Under the pieces are notes generated by a model. It was not told the DNA's origin. It saw only the letters and a list, made by a program, of their open reading frames with translations, and ran no database searches. From Pantoea sp050157905 (GTDB lineage: Bacteria; Pseudomonadota; Gammaproteobacteria; Enterobacterales; Enterobacteriaceae), in the NCBI RefSeq assembly GCF_050157905.1, contig NZ_JBKIWZ010000001.1, forward strand, positions 2,852,001-2,916,000: DNA of 64,000 nt. The letters run 5' to 3'. Below, in pieces: positions 41,747-50,905 of this stretch (positions within the stretch are counted from its first letter, which is position 1; every line of letters begins with the position of its first letter). Position numbers and translations under genes: made by a program.

Positions 41747-42348
41747 TCAGTGCCAGATTAACAGTACGCAGGCGGCGGTCAGCAGCCCCATCGACAGGTT
41801 AAAGATTTTCCAGGCGCGACGGCTGCGCAGGATGCGGCCAATCATCGCACCAAATCCCATCCAGATAACGCCTGATATCAGGTTGACCATAAACATGCCG
41901 AGGCTGATCGCCATGACAGAGTGACGATAGGCGTCACCCGCCAGGCTGAAGCTGGCGACCGCCCCCAGCGCCATCAGCCAGGCCTTGGGGTTGATCAGCT
42001 GCAGCAGCCCCCCTGCCAGAACGGCATGGGCGCATCCGGCGCCGCATCAGTCTCCAGCTTCTCATAGCTGGACGTCGCTATCTTCCATGACAGCCAGAGC
42101 AGATAAAGGCTGCCGGCAATTTTCAGCATCAGATGCAGCGAAGGATAGAGCAGGATCAGCCCCCCTATGCCAAAGGCCACCATCAGCAGCATCACCTGCA
42201 TCCCGATCATGATGCCGATCATCAGTGGAAAGGTGCGCATAAAGCCAAAATTAGCACCCGAGGCGGTGAGTAACATATTATTGGGTCCGGGCGTGATCGC
42301 CGCGACCCAGAGAAAACCCAGCATTGATAAGAAAAGACTCAGTTCCAT
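41747..42348 (-). pseudogene. LysE/RhtB-family amino acid exporter, frameshifted
   Basis: The N-terminal part starts at 42348 (MELSLFLSMLGFLWVAAITP, then GPNNML, the family signature). It runs to MPFWQGG and then shifts into CCS and a stop. Adding one base in the six-base C-run at 42008-42013 restores LLQLINPKAWLMALGAVASF and the rest of a ~200-residue LysE protein. Either the gene is a recent pseudogene, a phase-variable gene, or the run is a sequencing error. The remaining sequence is otherwise undamaged. Confidence 0.85.
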
Positions 42349-42406
42349 GACAATCGGGTACTCCCTGCCCCGGTAAGAAAAAACCTCTCGAAGCTAACAG
42401 TGTGAT

Positions 42407-43423
42407 ATGGAACAGACAAGCTTTTACCACATGAAATTTTCCGGACCGGAAAACGAGCAGTTCATGCCGCCTGCGGTGCTGCGTAACGCGCACCTGCAGA
42501 CGATGCTGCCGCGTCTGTTACGCCGACGCAGCACGCTGGAACCCCACTGGCAGCGTCTCGATCTGCCTGATGGCGATTTTGTTGATCTCGCCTGGAGTGA
42601 AGATCCGCAGTCTGCGCAGCATAAGCCACGCGTGGTGCTGTTTCACGGGCTGGAGGGGAGTTTTCACAGCCCCTATATTCACGGCCTGATGACCATCTGC
42701 CGCGCGCGTGGCTGGCTGGCGGTGGTGATGCATTTTCGCGGCTGCAGCGGCGAACCAAACCGGCTGAACCGCATCTATCACTCCGGTGAAACCGATGACG
42801 CCCGCTTTTTCCTGCGCTGGCTGCACACCCGCTGGGGCCGCGTTCCCACCGCCGCCGTGGGGTTTTCGCTGGGCGGTAACATGCTGGGCTGCCTGCTGGG
42901 TCAGGAGGGCGCCACTGCAGAGGTCGACGCAGGCGTGATTGTTTCTGCGCCACTGATGCTGGAACCCTGCAGCGTAAAACTGGAGCATGGTTTTTCGCGC
43001 TTCTATCAATACTATCTGCTGGCACAGCTCAAGAAGAACGCGCGCCGTAAACTGCATGCCTGGCCGGATACACTGCCGGTCAATCTGACGGAGCTGAAAG
43101 CGCTGCGGCGTCTGCGCGATTTCGATGATGCCATTACGGCGCGGGCCCACGGGTTCAGGGATGCGGCAGATTACTATCATCGGGCCAGCGCCATGCCCTG
43201 GTTAAAGCAGGTAGAAAAACCGCTGCTGATCCTGCACGCCCGCGACGATCCGTTTATGAGTGATGAGGTGATCCCGCAGAGCAGTCAATTATCTGCCACT
43301 ATTACGTATCAACTGACATCACACGGTGGCCACGTGGGTTTTGTCGGCGGCACATTACGCCAGCCTGAAATGTGGCTGGAACAGCGTATCCCTCAGTGGA
43401 TCGCCCCTTTTCTGGAAAACTGA
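42407..43423 (+). CDS. yheT: Alpha/beta hydrolase YheT
   Basis: YheT belongs to the AB hydrolase-4 family with the nucleophile Ser154 in VGFSLGGN, the acid in LHARDDPFM and the His in SHGGHVGF. The HFRGCSGEPNRLNRIYHSGE block is highly conserved. The substrate is not established. 338 residues, near the E. coli length. yheU begins 4 bases after its stop. Confidence 0.94.
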   Translation: MEQTSFYHMKFSGPENEQFMPPAVLRNAHLQTMLPRLLRRRSTLEPHWQRLDLPDGDFVDLAWSEDPQSAQHKPRVVLFHGLEGSFHSPYIHGLMTICRARGWLAVVMHFRGCSGEPNRLNRIYHSGETDDARFFLRWLHTRWGRVPTAAVGFSLGGNMLGCLLGQEGATAEVDAGVIVSAPLMLEPCSVKLEHGFSRFYQYYLLAQLKKNARRKLHAWPDTLPVNLTELKALRRLRDFDDAITARAHGFRDAADYYHRASAMPWLKQVEKPLLILHARDDPFMSDEVIPQSSQLSATITYQLTSHGGHVGFVGGTLRQPEMWLEQRIPQWIAPFLEN

Positions 43424-43427
43424 TCCC

Positions 43428-43646
43428 GTGATTATTCCCTGGCAACAGGTCTCGCCTGAGACCCTTGAAAACCTGATTGAAACCTTTGTCCTGCGCGAAG
43501 GCACAGACTACGGCGAGCAGGAGCGCAGCCTGCTGGACAAAGTGGCGGATGTGCGACGCCAGCTGGAAAGCGGTGAGGTGGTGCTGGTGTGGTCGGAACT
43601 GCATGAATCGGTCAATATTATGCCGCGCAACGCCTTCCGGGGCTGA
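43428..43646 (+). CDS. yheU: YheU (UPF0270) small protein
   Basis: A 72-residue acidic protein matching E. coli YheU through its length, including VSPETLENLIETFVLREGTD and LVWSELHESVNIMPRN. Its function is unknown. The start is a GTG at 43428, right after the yheT stop, implying coupled translation. The same frame extends upstream within yheT but without similarity. Confidence 0.93.
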   Translation: MIIPWQQVSPETLENLIETFVLREGTDYGEQERSLLDKVADVRRQLESGEVVLVWSELHESVNIMPRNAFRG

Positions 43647-43707
43647 TGCGCCCACAGCCATTTCATGCTAACAATGCCTGTTACCCGATCTCACAGGGAG
43701 CTTCTCT

Positions 43708-44577
43708 ATGTCTGCACGTCATCCTGTTATCGCAGTGACTGGTTCCAGCGGTGCAGGAACCACCACCACCAGCCTCGCATTTCGCAAAATCTTTCAGCAG
43801 CTTAATCTTCATGCGGCGGAGCTGGAAGGCGACAGTTTTCACCGCTTCACCCGCCCTGAAATGGATATGGCGATCCGTAAGGCGCGCGATTTAGGACGTC
43901 ACATCAGCTACTTTGGCCCTGAAGCCAACGACTTTGGCCTGCTGGAGCGAAGCTTTAAAGAGTATGGCTATAGCGGACAGGGACAGTCGCGCAAATATCT
44001 GCACACCTACGATGAGGCGGTGCCGTGGAATCAGGTGCCCGGCACCTTCACACCATGGCAGCCGCTGCCGCAGAACACCGACATCCTTTTCTATGAGGGT
44101 CTGCACGGCGGCGTGGTGACGGCGCAGCACAACGTGGCAAAGCAGGTCGATCTGCTGGTGGGCGTGGTCCCGATTGTTAACCTTGAGTGGATCCAGAAGC
44201 TGGTACGCGATACCAGCGAGCGTGGTCACTCCCGTGAAGCGGTGATGGATTCCGTCGTCCGGTCGATGGAAGATTACATCAACTTCATCACGCCACAGTT
44301 CTCACGAACCCATATCAACTTTCAGCGCGTCCCGACCGTGGACACCTCAAACCCGTTTGCCGCTCGCGCCATCCCGTCACTGGATGAGAGTTTTGTGGTG
44401 ATTCATTTTCAGGCGCTGGAAGATATCGACTTCCCCTATCTGCTGGCGATGCTGCAGGGCTCTTTTATCTCGCACATCAATACGCTGGTCGTGCCCGGCG
44501 GCAAAATGGGCCTGGCGATGGAGCTGATTATGGGCCCGCTGGTGAAGCGGCTGATGGAAGGTAAACGGATAGAGTGA
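43708..44577 (+). CDS. prkB: Phosphoribulokinase-like protein PrkB
   Basis: PrkB is a P-loop kinase of the phosphoribulokinase/uridine kinase family with Walker A TGSSGAGTTTTS near residue 11. Blocks such as EGDSFHRFTRPEMDMAIRKA and DTSERGHSREAVMDSV are intact. Its length of 289 residues equals E. coli. The in vivo substrate in enterics is not established, since there is no Calvin cycle. SD AGGGAG lies before the ATG. Confidence 0.95.
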   Translation: MSARHPVIAVTGSSGAGTTTTSLAFRKIFQQLNLHAAELEGDSFHRFTRPEMDMAIRKARDLGRHISYFGPEANDFGLLERSFKEYGYSGQGQSRKYLHTYDEAVPWNQVPGTFTPWQPLPQNTDILFYEGLHGGVVTAQHNVAKQVDLLVGVVPIVNLEWIQKLVRDTSERGHSREAVMDSVVRSMEDYINFITPQFSRTHINFQRVPTVDTSNPFAARAIPSLDESFVVIHFQALEDIDFPYLLAMLQGSFISHINTLVVPGGKMGLAMELIMGPLVKRLMEGKRIE

Positions 44578-44916
44578 GGGAATGAATGCGCAGGTTTCAG
44601 GAATGTCGCTACAGACAAAACCTGGGCACACAGGATCGGACAGTGCATTAGCTCAACACACAGGGAACCGGGGCAGAAGAGGAAAGCGTCCCGCGCCCAG
44701 GACCAAAACGCCGGGCGCGTTTTTGAACACCGCAATGCGTTGGCCCGGCTACGGGCGCACATCAGGGATGAGATGCGCAATCGCGCGGCCAGCAATGGGC
44801 TCAGGCGACGTTCCGATCTGACCCCATTTCCTGCGCAGGCACAATCTCAACGCGGATTCCCTGCCCGGGTCAGGTCTTATAACGGACGGCCACTCACGTT
44901 AAAAAACCTGCGGCTA
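44578..44916. other. 339-base gap between prkB and yhfA with a terminator
   Basis: No convincing gene is present. The only plus-strand frame (44582-44821) has no family likeness or clear ribosome site. CGCGCCC (44692-44698) and GGGCGCG (44713-44719) followed by TTTTT form a likely terminator for prkB. The rest is not recognised. Confidence 0.6.
44692..44724 (+). terminator. Probable terminator of prkB
   Basis: A 7-bp all-GC stem (44692-44698 with 44713-44719) with a 14-base loop is followed directly by five T. It is about 115 bases after the prkB stop. Confidence 0.6.
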
Positions 44917-45321
44917 TTATAACTCAATGACTTCGTAGCTGTGCGTCATTGTCACGCCTTTACCCAGCATGATGGCGACCGAGCAATATTTTTCCGCCGA
45001 AAGATCCACCGCGCGTGAGACCGCTTTATCCTGGAGCGATTTGCCACTAACGATAAAATGCAGGTTGATGTGCGTAAAGATTCGCGGTGCCTCTTCACGA
45101 CGTTCTGAGGTCAATTTTACTTCGCAATCAGCCACATCGTTGCGGCCTTTTTGCAGAATTGAGACTACGTCGATCGCGCTGCACCCACCCGCCGCCATCA
45201 GCACCATCTCCATTGGACTGGGCGCTTTATCCCCCGAATTGCCATCCATCAGGATCTGATGGCCGGATGAGGATTCTCCAAGGAATGTCAGTCCTTCTAC
45301 CCATTTCACTCTTGCCTGCAT
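44917..45321 (-). CDS. yhfA: OsmC-family protein YhfA
   Basis: A 134-residue OsmC-like protein. The two family cysteines appear in GGCSAIDVVSIL and KYCSVAIMLGKG. The function in E. coli is unknown, and OsmC relatives often reduce organic peroxides. It begins MQARVKWVEGLTFLGESSSG, is convergent with prkB and divergent from crp. Confidence 0.93.
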   Translation of the reverse strand: MQARVKWVEGLTFLGESSSGHQILMDGNSGDKAPSPMEMVLMAAGGCSAIDVVSILQKGRNDVADCEVKLTSERREEAPRIFTHINLHFIVSGKSLQDKAVSRAVDLSAEKYCSVAIMLGKGVTMTHSYEVIEL

Positions 45322-45625
45322 GATTTTTACTCCGGAATACGCTGTTTTGTCGCCAGAGTACGCTTTCCCCTGGTAAACAGCAATCCGGAGAAATCCGCCT
45401 GTAGCTGAAGCGAGACAACAGAAGACAGTCGGCTAAAGCTGTGCTACAAACAGTGCTGAAAATAGTTTTCGTCACCCGATGACGAAGCCGGGAAGAATGA
45501 TGCGCACTGCGCCTGATGCGGCCCGAATAATTTCCTGAAAGGGAAAACGCTTGAAGCTTTCACCGCCTGACAGGGAAAACTGCCCCCTGTATTTTGGGCA
45601 CGATTACAACAGAGGATAATAGCGA
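45322..45625. promoter_or_regulatory. yhfA-crp divergent control region
   Basis: A 304-base region. AAGCGAGACAACAGAAGACA near 45403 resembles the E. coli crp promoter region. A perfect 7-bp inverted repeat TTCGTCA-CCCGA-TGACGAA lies at 45468-45486. The crp start is preceded by AGAGGATAATAGCG. E. coli crp is autoregulated by CRP; I did not find a full TGTGA-N6-TCACA site here. Confidence 0.5.
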
Positions 45626-46258
45626 ATGGTTCTCGGCAAACCGCAAACAGACCCTACACTCGAATGGTTCCTGTCCCATTGCCATATTCACAAGTATCCA
45701 TCCAAAAGTACGCTGATTCATCAAGGTGAAAAAGCAGAAACGCTTTACTACATCGTGAAAGGTTCCGTCGCGGTTCTGATTAAAGATGAAGAAGGCAAAG
45801 AGATGATTCTTTCCTACCTGAATCAGGGTGATTTTATTGGTGAGCTTGGCCTGTTCGAAGAAGGCCAGGAGCGCAGCGCCTGGGTACGTGCGAAAAGTGC
45901 GTGTGAAGTGGCAGAGATTTCCTACAAGAAATTCCGTCAGCTGATTCAGGTTAACCCTGACATCCTGATGCGACTCTCGTCGCAGATGGCGCGTCGCCTG
46001 CAGGTCACGTCCGAAAAAGTGGGTAATCTCGCTTTCCTCGACGTCACCGGACGCATTGCACAGACCCTGCTCAACCTGGCGAAACAGCCAGATGCCATGA
46101 CGCATCCCGACGGCATGCAAATTAAAATTACGCGTCAGGAAATTGGCCAGATTGTTGGTTGTTCACGTGAAACCGTGGGCCGTATTCTGAAGATGCTGGA
46201 AGATCAGAATCTGATCTCTGCACACGGCAAAACCATCGTCGTTTACGGCACCCGCTAA
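45626..46258 (+). CDS. crp: cAMP receptor protein CRP
   Basis: CRP is the global activator that binds cAMP under carbon limitation. The cyclic-nucleotide-binding domain (about 1-135) has GELGLFEEGQERSAWVRAKS, with the cAMP contacts Glu73, Arg83 and Ser84 (Met counted). The helix-turn-helix is ITRQEIGQIVGCSRETVGRI. 210 residues, nearly identical to E. coli. A terminator follows. Confidence 0.99.
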   Translation: MVLGKPQTDPTLEWFLSHCHIHKYPSKSTLIHQGEKAETLYYIVKGSVAVLIKDEEGKEMILSYLNQGDFIGELGLFEEGQERSAWVRAKSACEVAEISYKKFRQLIQVNPDILMRLSSQMARRLQVTSEKVGNLAFLDVTGRIAQTLLNLAKQPDAMTHPDGMQIKITRQEIGQIVGCSRETVGRILKMLEDQNLISAHGKTIVVYGTR

Positions 46259-46270
46259 TTCCTGTCACCC

Positions 46271-46305
46271 ACGGCGTGATGGCAACATCACGCCGTTATT
46301 GTTTG
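46271..46305 (+). terminator. Terminator of crp
   Basis: ACGGCGTGATG (46271-46281) and CATCACGCCGT (46286-46296) form an 11-bp stem with the loop GCAA, then TATTGTTTG. It lies between crp and yhfK. Confidence 0.8.
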
Positions 46306-46315
46306 TGCTGAGCCG

Positions 46316-48391
46316 ATGTGGCGTCGAATAATTTACCATCCTGAAGTGAACTACGCCTTGCGGCAGACGCTGGTGCTCTGCCTGCCGGTCGCGCTGGGCT
46401 GGCTGACTGGCGACCTGCAAAAAGGCCTGCTCTTCTCGCTGGTGCCTGCCTGCTGCAACATCGCTGGTCTGGATACACCGCATAAACGCTTCTTCAAACG
46501 CCTGATCGTGGGTGGCAGCCTGTTTGCCCTCGGTAGCTTCCTGATCCAGTGGCTCACTCTGCAGACGGTGCCGCTGCCGCTGATCCTGTTGATCATGCCC
46601 CTGCTGCTCGGCGTAACCGGCGAGATCAGCCCGCTGCATGGTCGTCTGCTGCCCGGCACCCTTATCGCCGCTATCTTTACCCTGAGCCTGGTCGGTCGCA
46701 TGCCGATCTATGTTCCGCCGCTGCTCTATATTGGCGGTACGCTCTGGTACGGGCTGTTTAACTGGTTCTGGTTCTGGCTGTGGAAAGAGCAGCCGATGCG
46801 CGAGAGCCTGAGTCTGATCTACCGCGAGCTGGCTAACTACTGCGACGCCAAATATACCCTGCTGACGCAGCTGACCGACCCGGAAAAGGCCCTGCCGCCG
46901 TTGCTGGCTCGCCAGCAGAAGGTGGTCGATCTGATCAACACCTGTTATCAGCAGATGCACATGCTGTCGGCCAGCCGCGACCACAGCCACAAGCGGCTGA
47001 CGCGCGCCTTTCAGGTGGCGCTGGATCTGCAGGAGCATATCTCGGTCAGCCTGCATCGGCCGGAAGAGGTGCAGAAGCTGGTCGAGCAGAGCCATGCCGA
47101 AGCGGTGATCCGCTGGAATGCCAAAACCATCTCGGCCCGGCTGTGGGTGCTGGCGGATAATATTCTTTACCACCGCCTGCCCGAACGTTTTGCAATGGAC
47201 AAACAGCTCGGCGCGCTGGAGAAAATCGCGCATCAGCATCCCAACAATCCGGTGGGGCATTTCTGCCTGTATCACTTCAACCGGATTGCCCGGGTCCTGC
47301 GAACGCAGAAACCGCTTTATCAGCGCGACCTGATGGCCGATCGCCAGCGCCGCCTGCCGCTGCTGCCCGCCCTGCGCAGCTACCTCTCGCTGCGCTCCTC
47401 GTCACTGCGCACCGCCGCTCGCTTTGCAGTCATGCTGATGCTGGGCAGCGCGCTGGCGCTGTTCTTCAACATTCCCAAGCCCTACTGGATCCTGATGACC
47501 ATTATGTTCGTCAGCCAGAACGGCTACAGTGCCACCCGTGTCCGCATCCAGCACCGGGCGCTGGGCACCTTTGCCGGGCTGGTGATTGCGGCCGCCACGC
47601 TGCGTCTGGCGGTGCCGGAGTCGCTGGTGCTGCTGATCATGCTGGCGATCACCTTTATCAGCTACCGCTTTACCCGCCAGTTTTATGGCTGGTCGATGAT
47701 CGGCTTCACGGTGACCGCCGTGTACTCGCTGCAGCTGCTGTCGCTGAACGGCGCACAGTTTCTGCTGCCGCGACTGATGGATACGCTGATGGGCTGCCTG
47801 ATCGCTTTTGGCGGAATGCTCTGGCTCTGGCCGCAGTGGCAGAGCGGCTTGCTGCGACAGAACGCGCATGATGCGCTGGAAACCTATCAGGATGCACTCC
47901 GGCTGTTGCTGGGCAATGAGCAATCACCGGACAAGCTGGCTTACCAGCGTGTGCAGGTGAATCAGGCACACAATGCGCTGTTCAATTCCCTTAATCAGGC
48001 AATGCAGGAGCCGGCGTTCAACGCTCAGTATCTGAAAGATATGCGGCTGTGGGTGACGCACAGCCAGTTTATTGTCGAGCATATTAATGCGATGACGATT
48101 CTGGCGCGCGAACACACCATGCTCACCGCCTCACTGGCCGAACGCTATCTGCAATCCTGTGAAATCGCGCTGCAGCGGTGCCAGCAGCGGCTGGAATATG
48201 ATGGGGCAAGTTCACAGGTCAACCTGCTGGATGAGCTGGAAAATATCAGTGAGGGGCCGGTCACGGTCGTGGAGCAGCATGTGCGCCGCATTCTCGATCA
48301 TCTGAGCGTGATGCACACTATCTCATCACTGGCGTGGAGCCAGCGACCACAACATGGCCGCTGGCTGATCCGGCATTTACGGAAGCGCTGA
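46316..48391 (+). CDS. yhfK: FUSC-family inner-membrane protein YhfK
   Basis: This 691-residue protein has two blocks of membrane helices (about 15-150 and 365-500). Each is followed by a cytoplasmic helical part, the FUSC/YccS-like layout. It begins MWRRIIYHPEVNYALRQTLV and matches E. coli YhfK through its length. A transport role for aromatic acids or similar compounds is suspected for the family but unproven. It starts just after the crp terminator and is convergent with argD with a one-base gap. Confidence 0.93.
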   Translation: MWRRIIYHPEVNYALRQTLVLCLPVALGWLTGDLQKGLLFSLVPACCNIAGLDTPHKRFFKRLIVGGSLFALGSFLIQWLTLQTVPLPLILLIMPLLLGVTGEISPLHGRLLPGTLIAAIFTLSLVGRMPIYVPPLLYIGGTLWYGLFNWFWFWLWKEQPMRESLSLIYRELANYCDAKYTLLTQLTDPEKALPPLLARQQKVVDLINTCYQQMHMLSASRDHSHKRLTRAFQVALDLQEHISVSLHRPEEVQKLVEQSHAEAVIRWNAKTISARLWVLADNILYHRLPERFAMDKQLGALEKIAHQHPNNPVGHFCLYHFNRIARVLRTQKPLYQRDLMADRQRRLPLLPALRSYLSLRSSSLRTAARFAVMLMLGSALALFFNIPKPYWILMTIMFVSQNGYSATRVRIQHRALGTFAGLVIAAATLRLAVPESLVLLIMLAITFISYRFTRQFYGWSMIGFTVTAVYSLQLLSLNGAQFLLPRLMDTLMGCLIAFGGMLWLWPQWQSGLLRQNAHDALETYQDALRLLLGNEQSPDKLAYQRVQVNQAHNALFNSLNQAMQEPAFNAQYLKDMRLWVTHSQFIVEHINAMTILAREHTMLTASLAERYLQSCEIALQRCQQRLEYDGASSQVNLLDELENISEGPVTVVEQHVRRILDHLSVMHTISSLAWSQRPQHGRWLIRHLRKR

Positions 48392-48392
48392 T

Positions 48393-49613
48393 TTAGCCGT
48401 TAAGCACGTTGCCGACCGCCGTGGCGAAGCGACGCATGCCCTCTTCGATATCAGCCGTTTCAATGATCAGCGACGGCGCGAAACGCATCACGTCGGTACC
48501 GGCAACCAGTACCATCACCCCTTCTGCCGCGGCGGCATTCAGAATGTCGCGCGATTTACCGGCATGCTGAGGCTTCAGCGCCGCGCCAATCAGCAGGCCC
48601 TTGCCGCGAATATCGCTGAACAGATCATACTTCGCGTCAATCGCCTGCAGCGCCGTCACAAAGTGCTGACGACGCTCTTCCACGCCCGCCAGCACCGTCG
48701 GGGTGTTGATGATATCCAGCGCGGTTTCAGCGATGGCGCAGGCCAGGGGATTCCCGCCATAGGTGGTGCCATGCACGCCCGGTGCCATTGTTGAGGCGAT
48801 CTCATTGGTGGTCAGCATGGCGCTGACCGGGAACCCGCCACCCAGCGCTTTGGCAGAGGTCAGGATGTCGGGCTGAATGCCATAGTGTTCATAGGCAAAC
48901 AACCTGCCGCTGCGTCCCATGCCGCTCTGCACCTCATCCAGCACCAGCAGCGCCTGATGCTGGTCGCAAAGCTCACGCAATCCCTGCATAAAGGCTTGTG
49001 TGGCAGGCATCACGCCGCCTTCACCCTGAATGGGTTCAACCACAATAGCGCAGGTATGATCGTCGATGACGGCTTTTACCGCGTCCAGGTCGTTGAACGG
49101 CACGTGAACGATATCCGCCGGTTTAGGCCCGAATCCGTCAGAATATTTTGGCTGTCCTCCGACCGTGACGGTAAAGAGCGTCCGGCCATGAAAAGCATTG
49201 TGGAAGGCGATGATCTTGCTTTTGAACGGGCTGTGACGCTTGCAGGCGTAGTAGCGCGCCAGCTTAAATGCCGCTTCGTTGGCTTCTGCGCCGGAGTTCG
49301 CGAAGAAAACGCGCTCGGCAAAGGTGGCGTGAATAAGCTTACTGGCAAGCCGCAGCGCCGGTTCGTTGGTGAAGACGTTGCTGGTGTGCCAGAGCGTCTC
49401 ACCCTGACGCTTCAGCGTCTCCACCAGCGCAGGATGGCAGTGTCCAAGTGCGGTGACGGCGATGCCACCCGAGAAATCGATATACTCTTTGCCCTGCTGA
49501 TCCCAGACACGGCTGCCCTGGCCTTTTACCGGCACAAACTGCGCAGGTGCATAAACAGGCAAAATAACGTTATCGAACGTCTCCCGCGTAACCGCAATGT
49601 TTTCCGCTGCCAT
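48393..49613 (-). CDS. argD: Acetylornithine/succinyldiaminopimelate aminotransferase ArgD
   Basis: ArgD is a PLP enzyme used in arginine synthesis (N-acetylornithine) and lysine synthesis (DapC activity). The PLP lysine lies in LTSAKALGGGFP, with the LVLDEVQSGMGRSG and FSGGIAVTALGHCHPALVET blocks present. The ATG at 49613 matches the E. coli start and gives 406 residues; a start four codons upstream is possible. Two ArgR-type boxes lie upstream. It follows pabA by 81 bases. Confidence 0.96.
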   Translation of the reverse strand: MAAENIAVTRETFDNVILPVYAPAQFVPVKGQGSRVWDQQGKEYIDFSGGIAVTALGHCHPALVETLKRQGETLWHTSNVFTNEPALRLASKLIHATFAERVFFANSGAEANEAAFKLARYYACKRHSPFKSKIIAFHNAFHGRTLFTVTVGGQPKYSDGFGPKPADIVHVPFNDLDAVKAVIDDHTCAIVVEPIQGEGGVMPATQAFMQGLRELCDQHQALLVLDEVQSGMGRSGRLFAYEHYGIQPDILTSAKALGGGFPVSAMLTTNEIASTMAPGVHGTTYGGNPLACAIAETALDIINTPTVLAGVEERRQHFVTALQAIDAKYDLFSDIRGKGLLIGAALKPQHAGKSRDILNAAAAEGVMVLVAGTDVMRFAPSLIIETADIEEGMRRFATAVGNVLNG

Positions 49614-49645
49614 TGATGACCCCATTTGAATGATGTTTGTGCAAC

Positions 49646-49684
49646 CATGAAATAATAATCACGAAATATGCATAAAAAATCACT
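49646..49684 (-). promoter_or_regulatory. Tandem ARG boxes upstream of argD
   Basis: Two 18-base sites, 49667-49684 (minus strand AGTGATTTTTTATGCATA) and 49646-49663 (CGTGATTATTATTTCATG), resemble the wnTGAATwwwwATTCAnw consensus with one mismatch per half-site. They are separated by exactly 3 bases, the spacing an ArgR hexamer uses. Arginine repression of argD is therefore likely. Confidence 0.75.
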
Positions 49685-49694
49685 CAAAGGCAAC

Positions 49695-50270
49695 TTATTG
49701 CGCCAGGAAATTGCGCAGCAGCTGGTGGCCCTGCTCGCTGAGAATGCTCTCGGGATGGAACTGCACGCCTTCCAGCGCGAGGGTTTTGTGGCGGAATCCC
49801 ATAATTTCATCAGGCTCGCCATCACGCATCGTCCAGGCCGTTATCTCAAAATCGTCCGGCAGGGAATTGCGCTGCACAATCAGTGAATGGTAACGGGTTA
49901 CGGTAAGGGGATTATTCAGATTGCGAAACACACCCTGACCGGTGTGCTGAATGGCGGACGTTTTGCCGTGCATCACCTGACGAGCCCGAACCACCTGCGC
50001 GCCATACGCCTGCGCGATCGCCTGGTGCCCCAGGCAGACACCCAGCACCGGCAGCTGGCCAGCAAAGTGCCGGATCGCCGCCAGTGAAATCCCCGACTCC
50101 GAGGGCGTGCAGGGGCCTGGCGAAATCACCAGATGAGTCAGCGGTAAGGCCGCCATCTGCGCCAGCGTGATGGCATCATTGCGCACCACCCGGACCTCTG
50201 CACCCAGTTCGCAGAAATATTGATAAAGATTCCAGGTAAAGGAGTCGTAGTTGTCGATAAGCAGCAGCAT
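49695..50270 (-). CDS. pabA: Aminodeoxychorismate synthase glutaminase PabA
   Basis: PabA supplies ammonia from glutamine to PabB for p-aminobenzoate and folate synthesis. The class I amidotransferase triad is visible: Cys79 in GVCLGHQ, and His and Glu in HPESILSEQG. 191 residues, slightly longer than E. coli. It begins MLLLIDNYDSFTWNLYQYFC. It lies downstream of fic and upstream of argD. Confidence 0.97.
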   Translation of the reverse strand: MLLLIDNYDSFTWNLYQYFCELGAEVRVVRNDAITLAQMAALPLTHLVISPGPCTPSESGISLAAIRHFAGQLPVLGVCLGHQAIAQAYGAQVVRARQVMHGKTSAIQHTGQGVFRNLNNPLTVTRYHSLIVQRNSLPDDFEITAWTMRDGEPDEIMGFRHKTLALEGVQFHPESILSEQGHQLLRNFLAQ

Positions 50271-50311
50271 GAACCATCCAGAGTGATAACCCGCGCCGCT
50301 ATTCTACGCGG

Positions 50312-50905
50312 TTACGCCGCCTCACTCACCACTTTCGCAAACACCTGCTCCAGCAGCTCCAGGTCTCCGGCGACGCCAGCCTGATTCGCCGCTTTCCAGC
50401 TTTCCGCATCCGTTTCTTCCCACGACAGCAGATAACCGGCATGCAGCGCCAGCTGTTCAAAGAAGATGCGCTGTGCGCGACCATTTCCGTGACGGAAAGG
50501 GTGCAGCATATTGATTTCACAGTAGTAGTGCGCGATGCGGCGGATAAATTCCTCGCGCGGCAGCTCCGCCAGCCCCTTCTCCTCTTCCAGTGCGGCCATC
50601 AGCGCATTGCCCTCTTTTTCGATATATTCGAAATGGCAAAACGGTGTCTCATCACGCCAGATGTCGATGGTGCGCAGCTCACCTGCCCAGCTGTAGATAT
50701 CCTGAAACAGCGTGCGGTGGATCAGACGCAGATAGGGCAGTCCTGGATTGCGCGGGCCCAGTTCCAGCGTAGCGGCACGCGCCGCGCTGAAGCTCAGCTC
50801 TGCTTTGCGCAGCTGTGCAGCATCGTGAATATCGGCCAGGTTTTTCAGCACATTGTCCTGCTGCCACAGGTAAGGATCCTGACTGACGGCGCTGTTAGAG
50901 TCCAT
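50312..50905 (-). CDS. fic: Fic-domain AMP transferase (toxin of a FicTA pair)
   Basis: Fic enzymes transfer AMP from ATP to target proteins. Relatives of E. coli FicT act as toxins held inactive by a small partner. The core motif is HPFRHGNGRAQR at 135-146, with catalytic His135 and the GNGR anion hole intact. The position that is Asp or Glu in the consensus and helps bind Mg2+ is His139. The flap region ETPFCHFEYIEKEGNALM is conserved. 197 residues. It overlaps yhfG by 11 bases, the antitoxin-first order. Confidence 0.93.
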   Translation of the reverse strand: MDSNSAVSQDPYLWQQDNVLKNLADIHDAAQLRKAELSFSAARAATLELGPRNPGLPYLRLIHRTLFQDIYSWAGELRTIDIWRDETPFCHFEYIEKEGNALMAALEEEKGLAELPREEFIRRIAHYYCEINMLHPFRHGNGRAQRIFFEQLALHAGYLLSWEETDAESWKAANQAGVAGDLELLEQVFAKVVSEAA

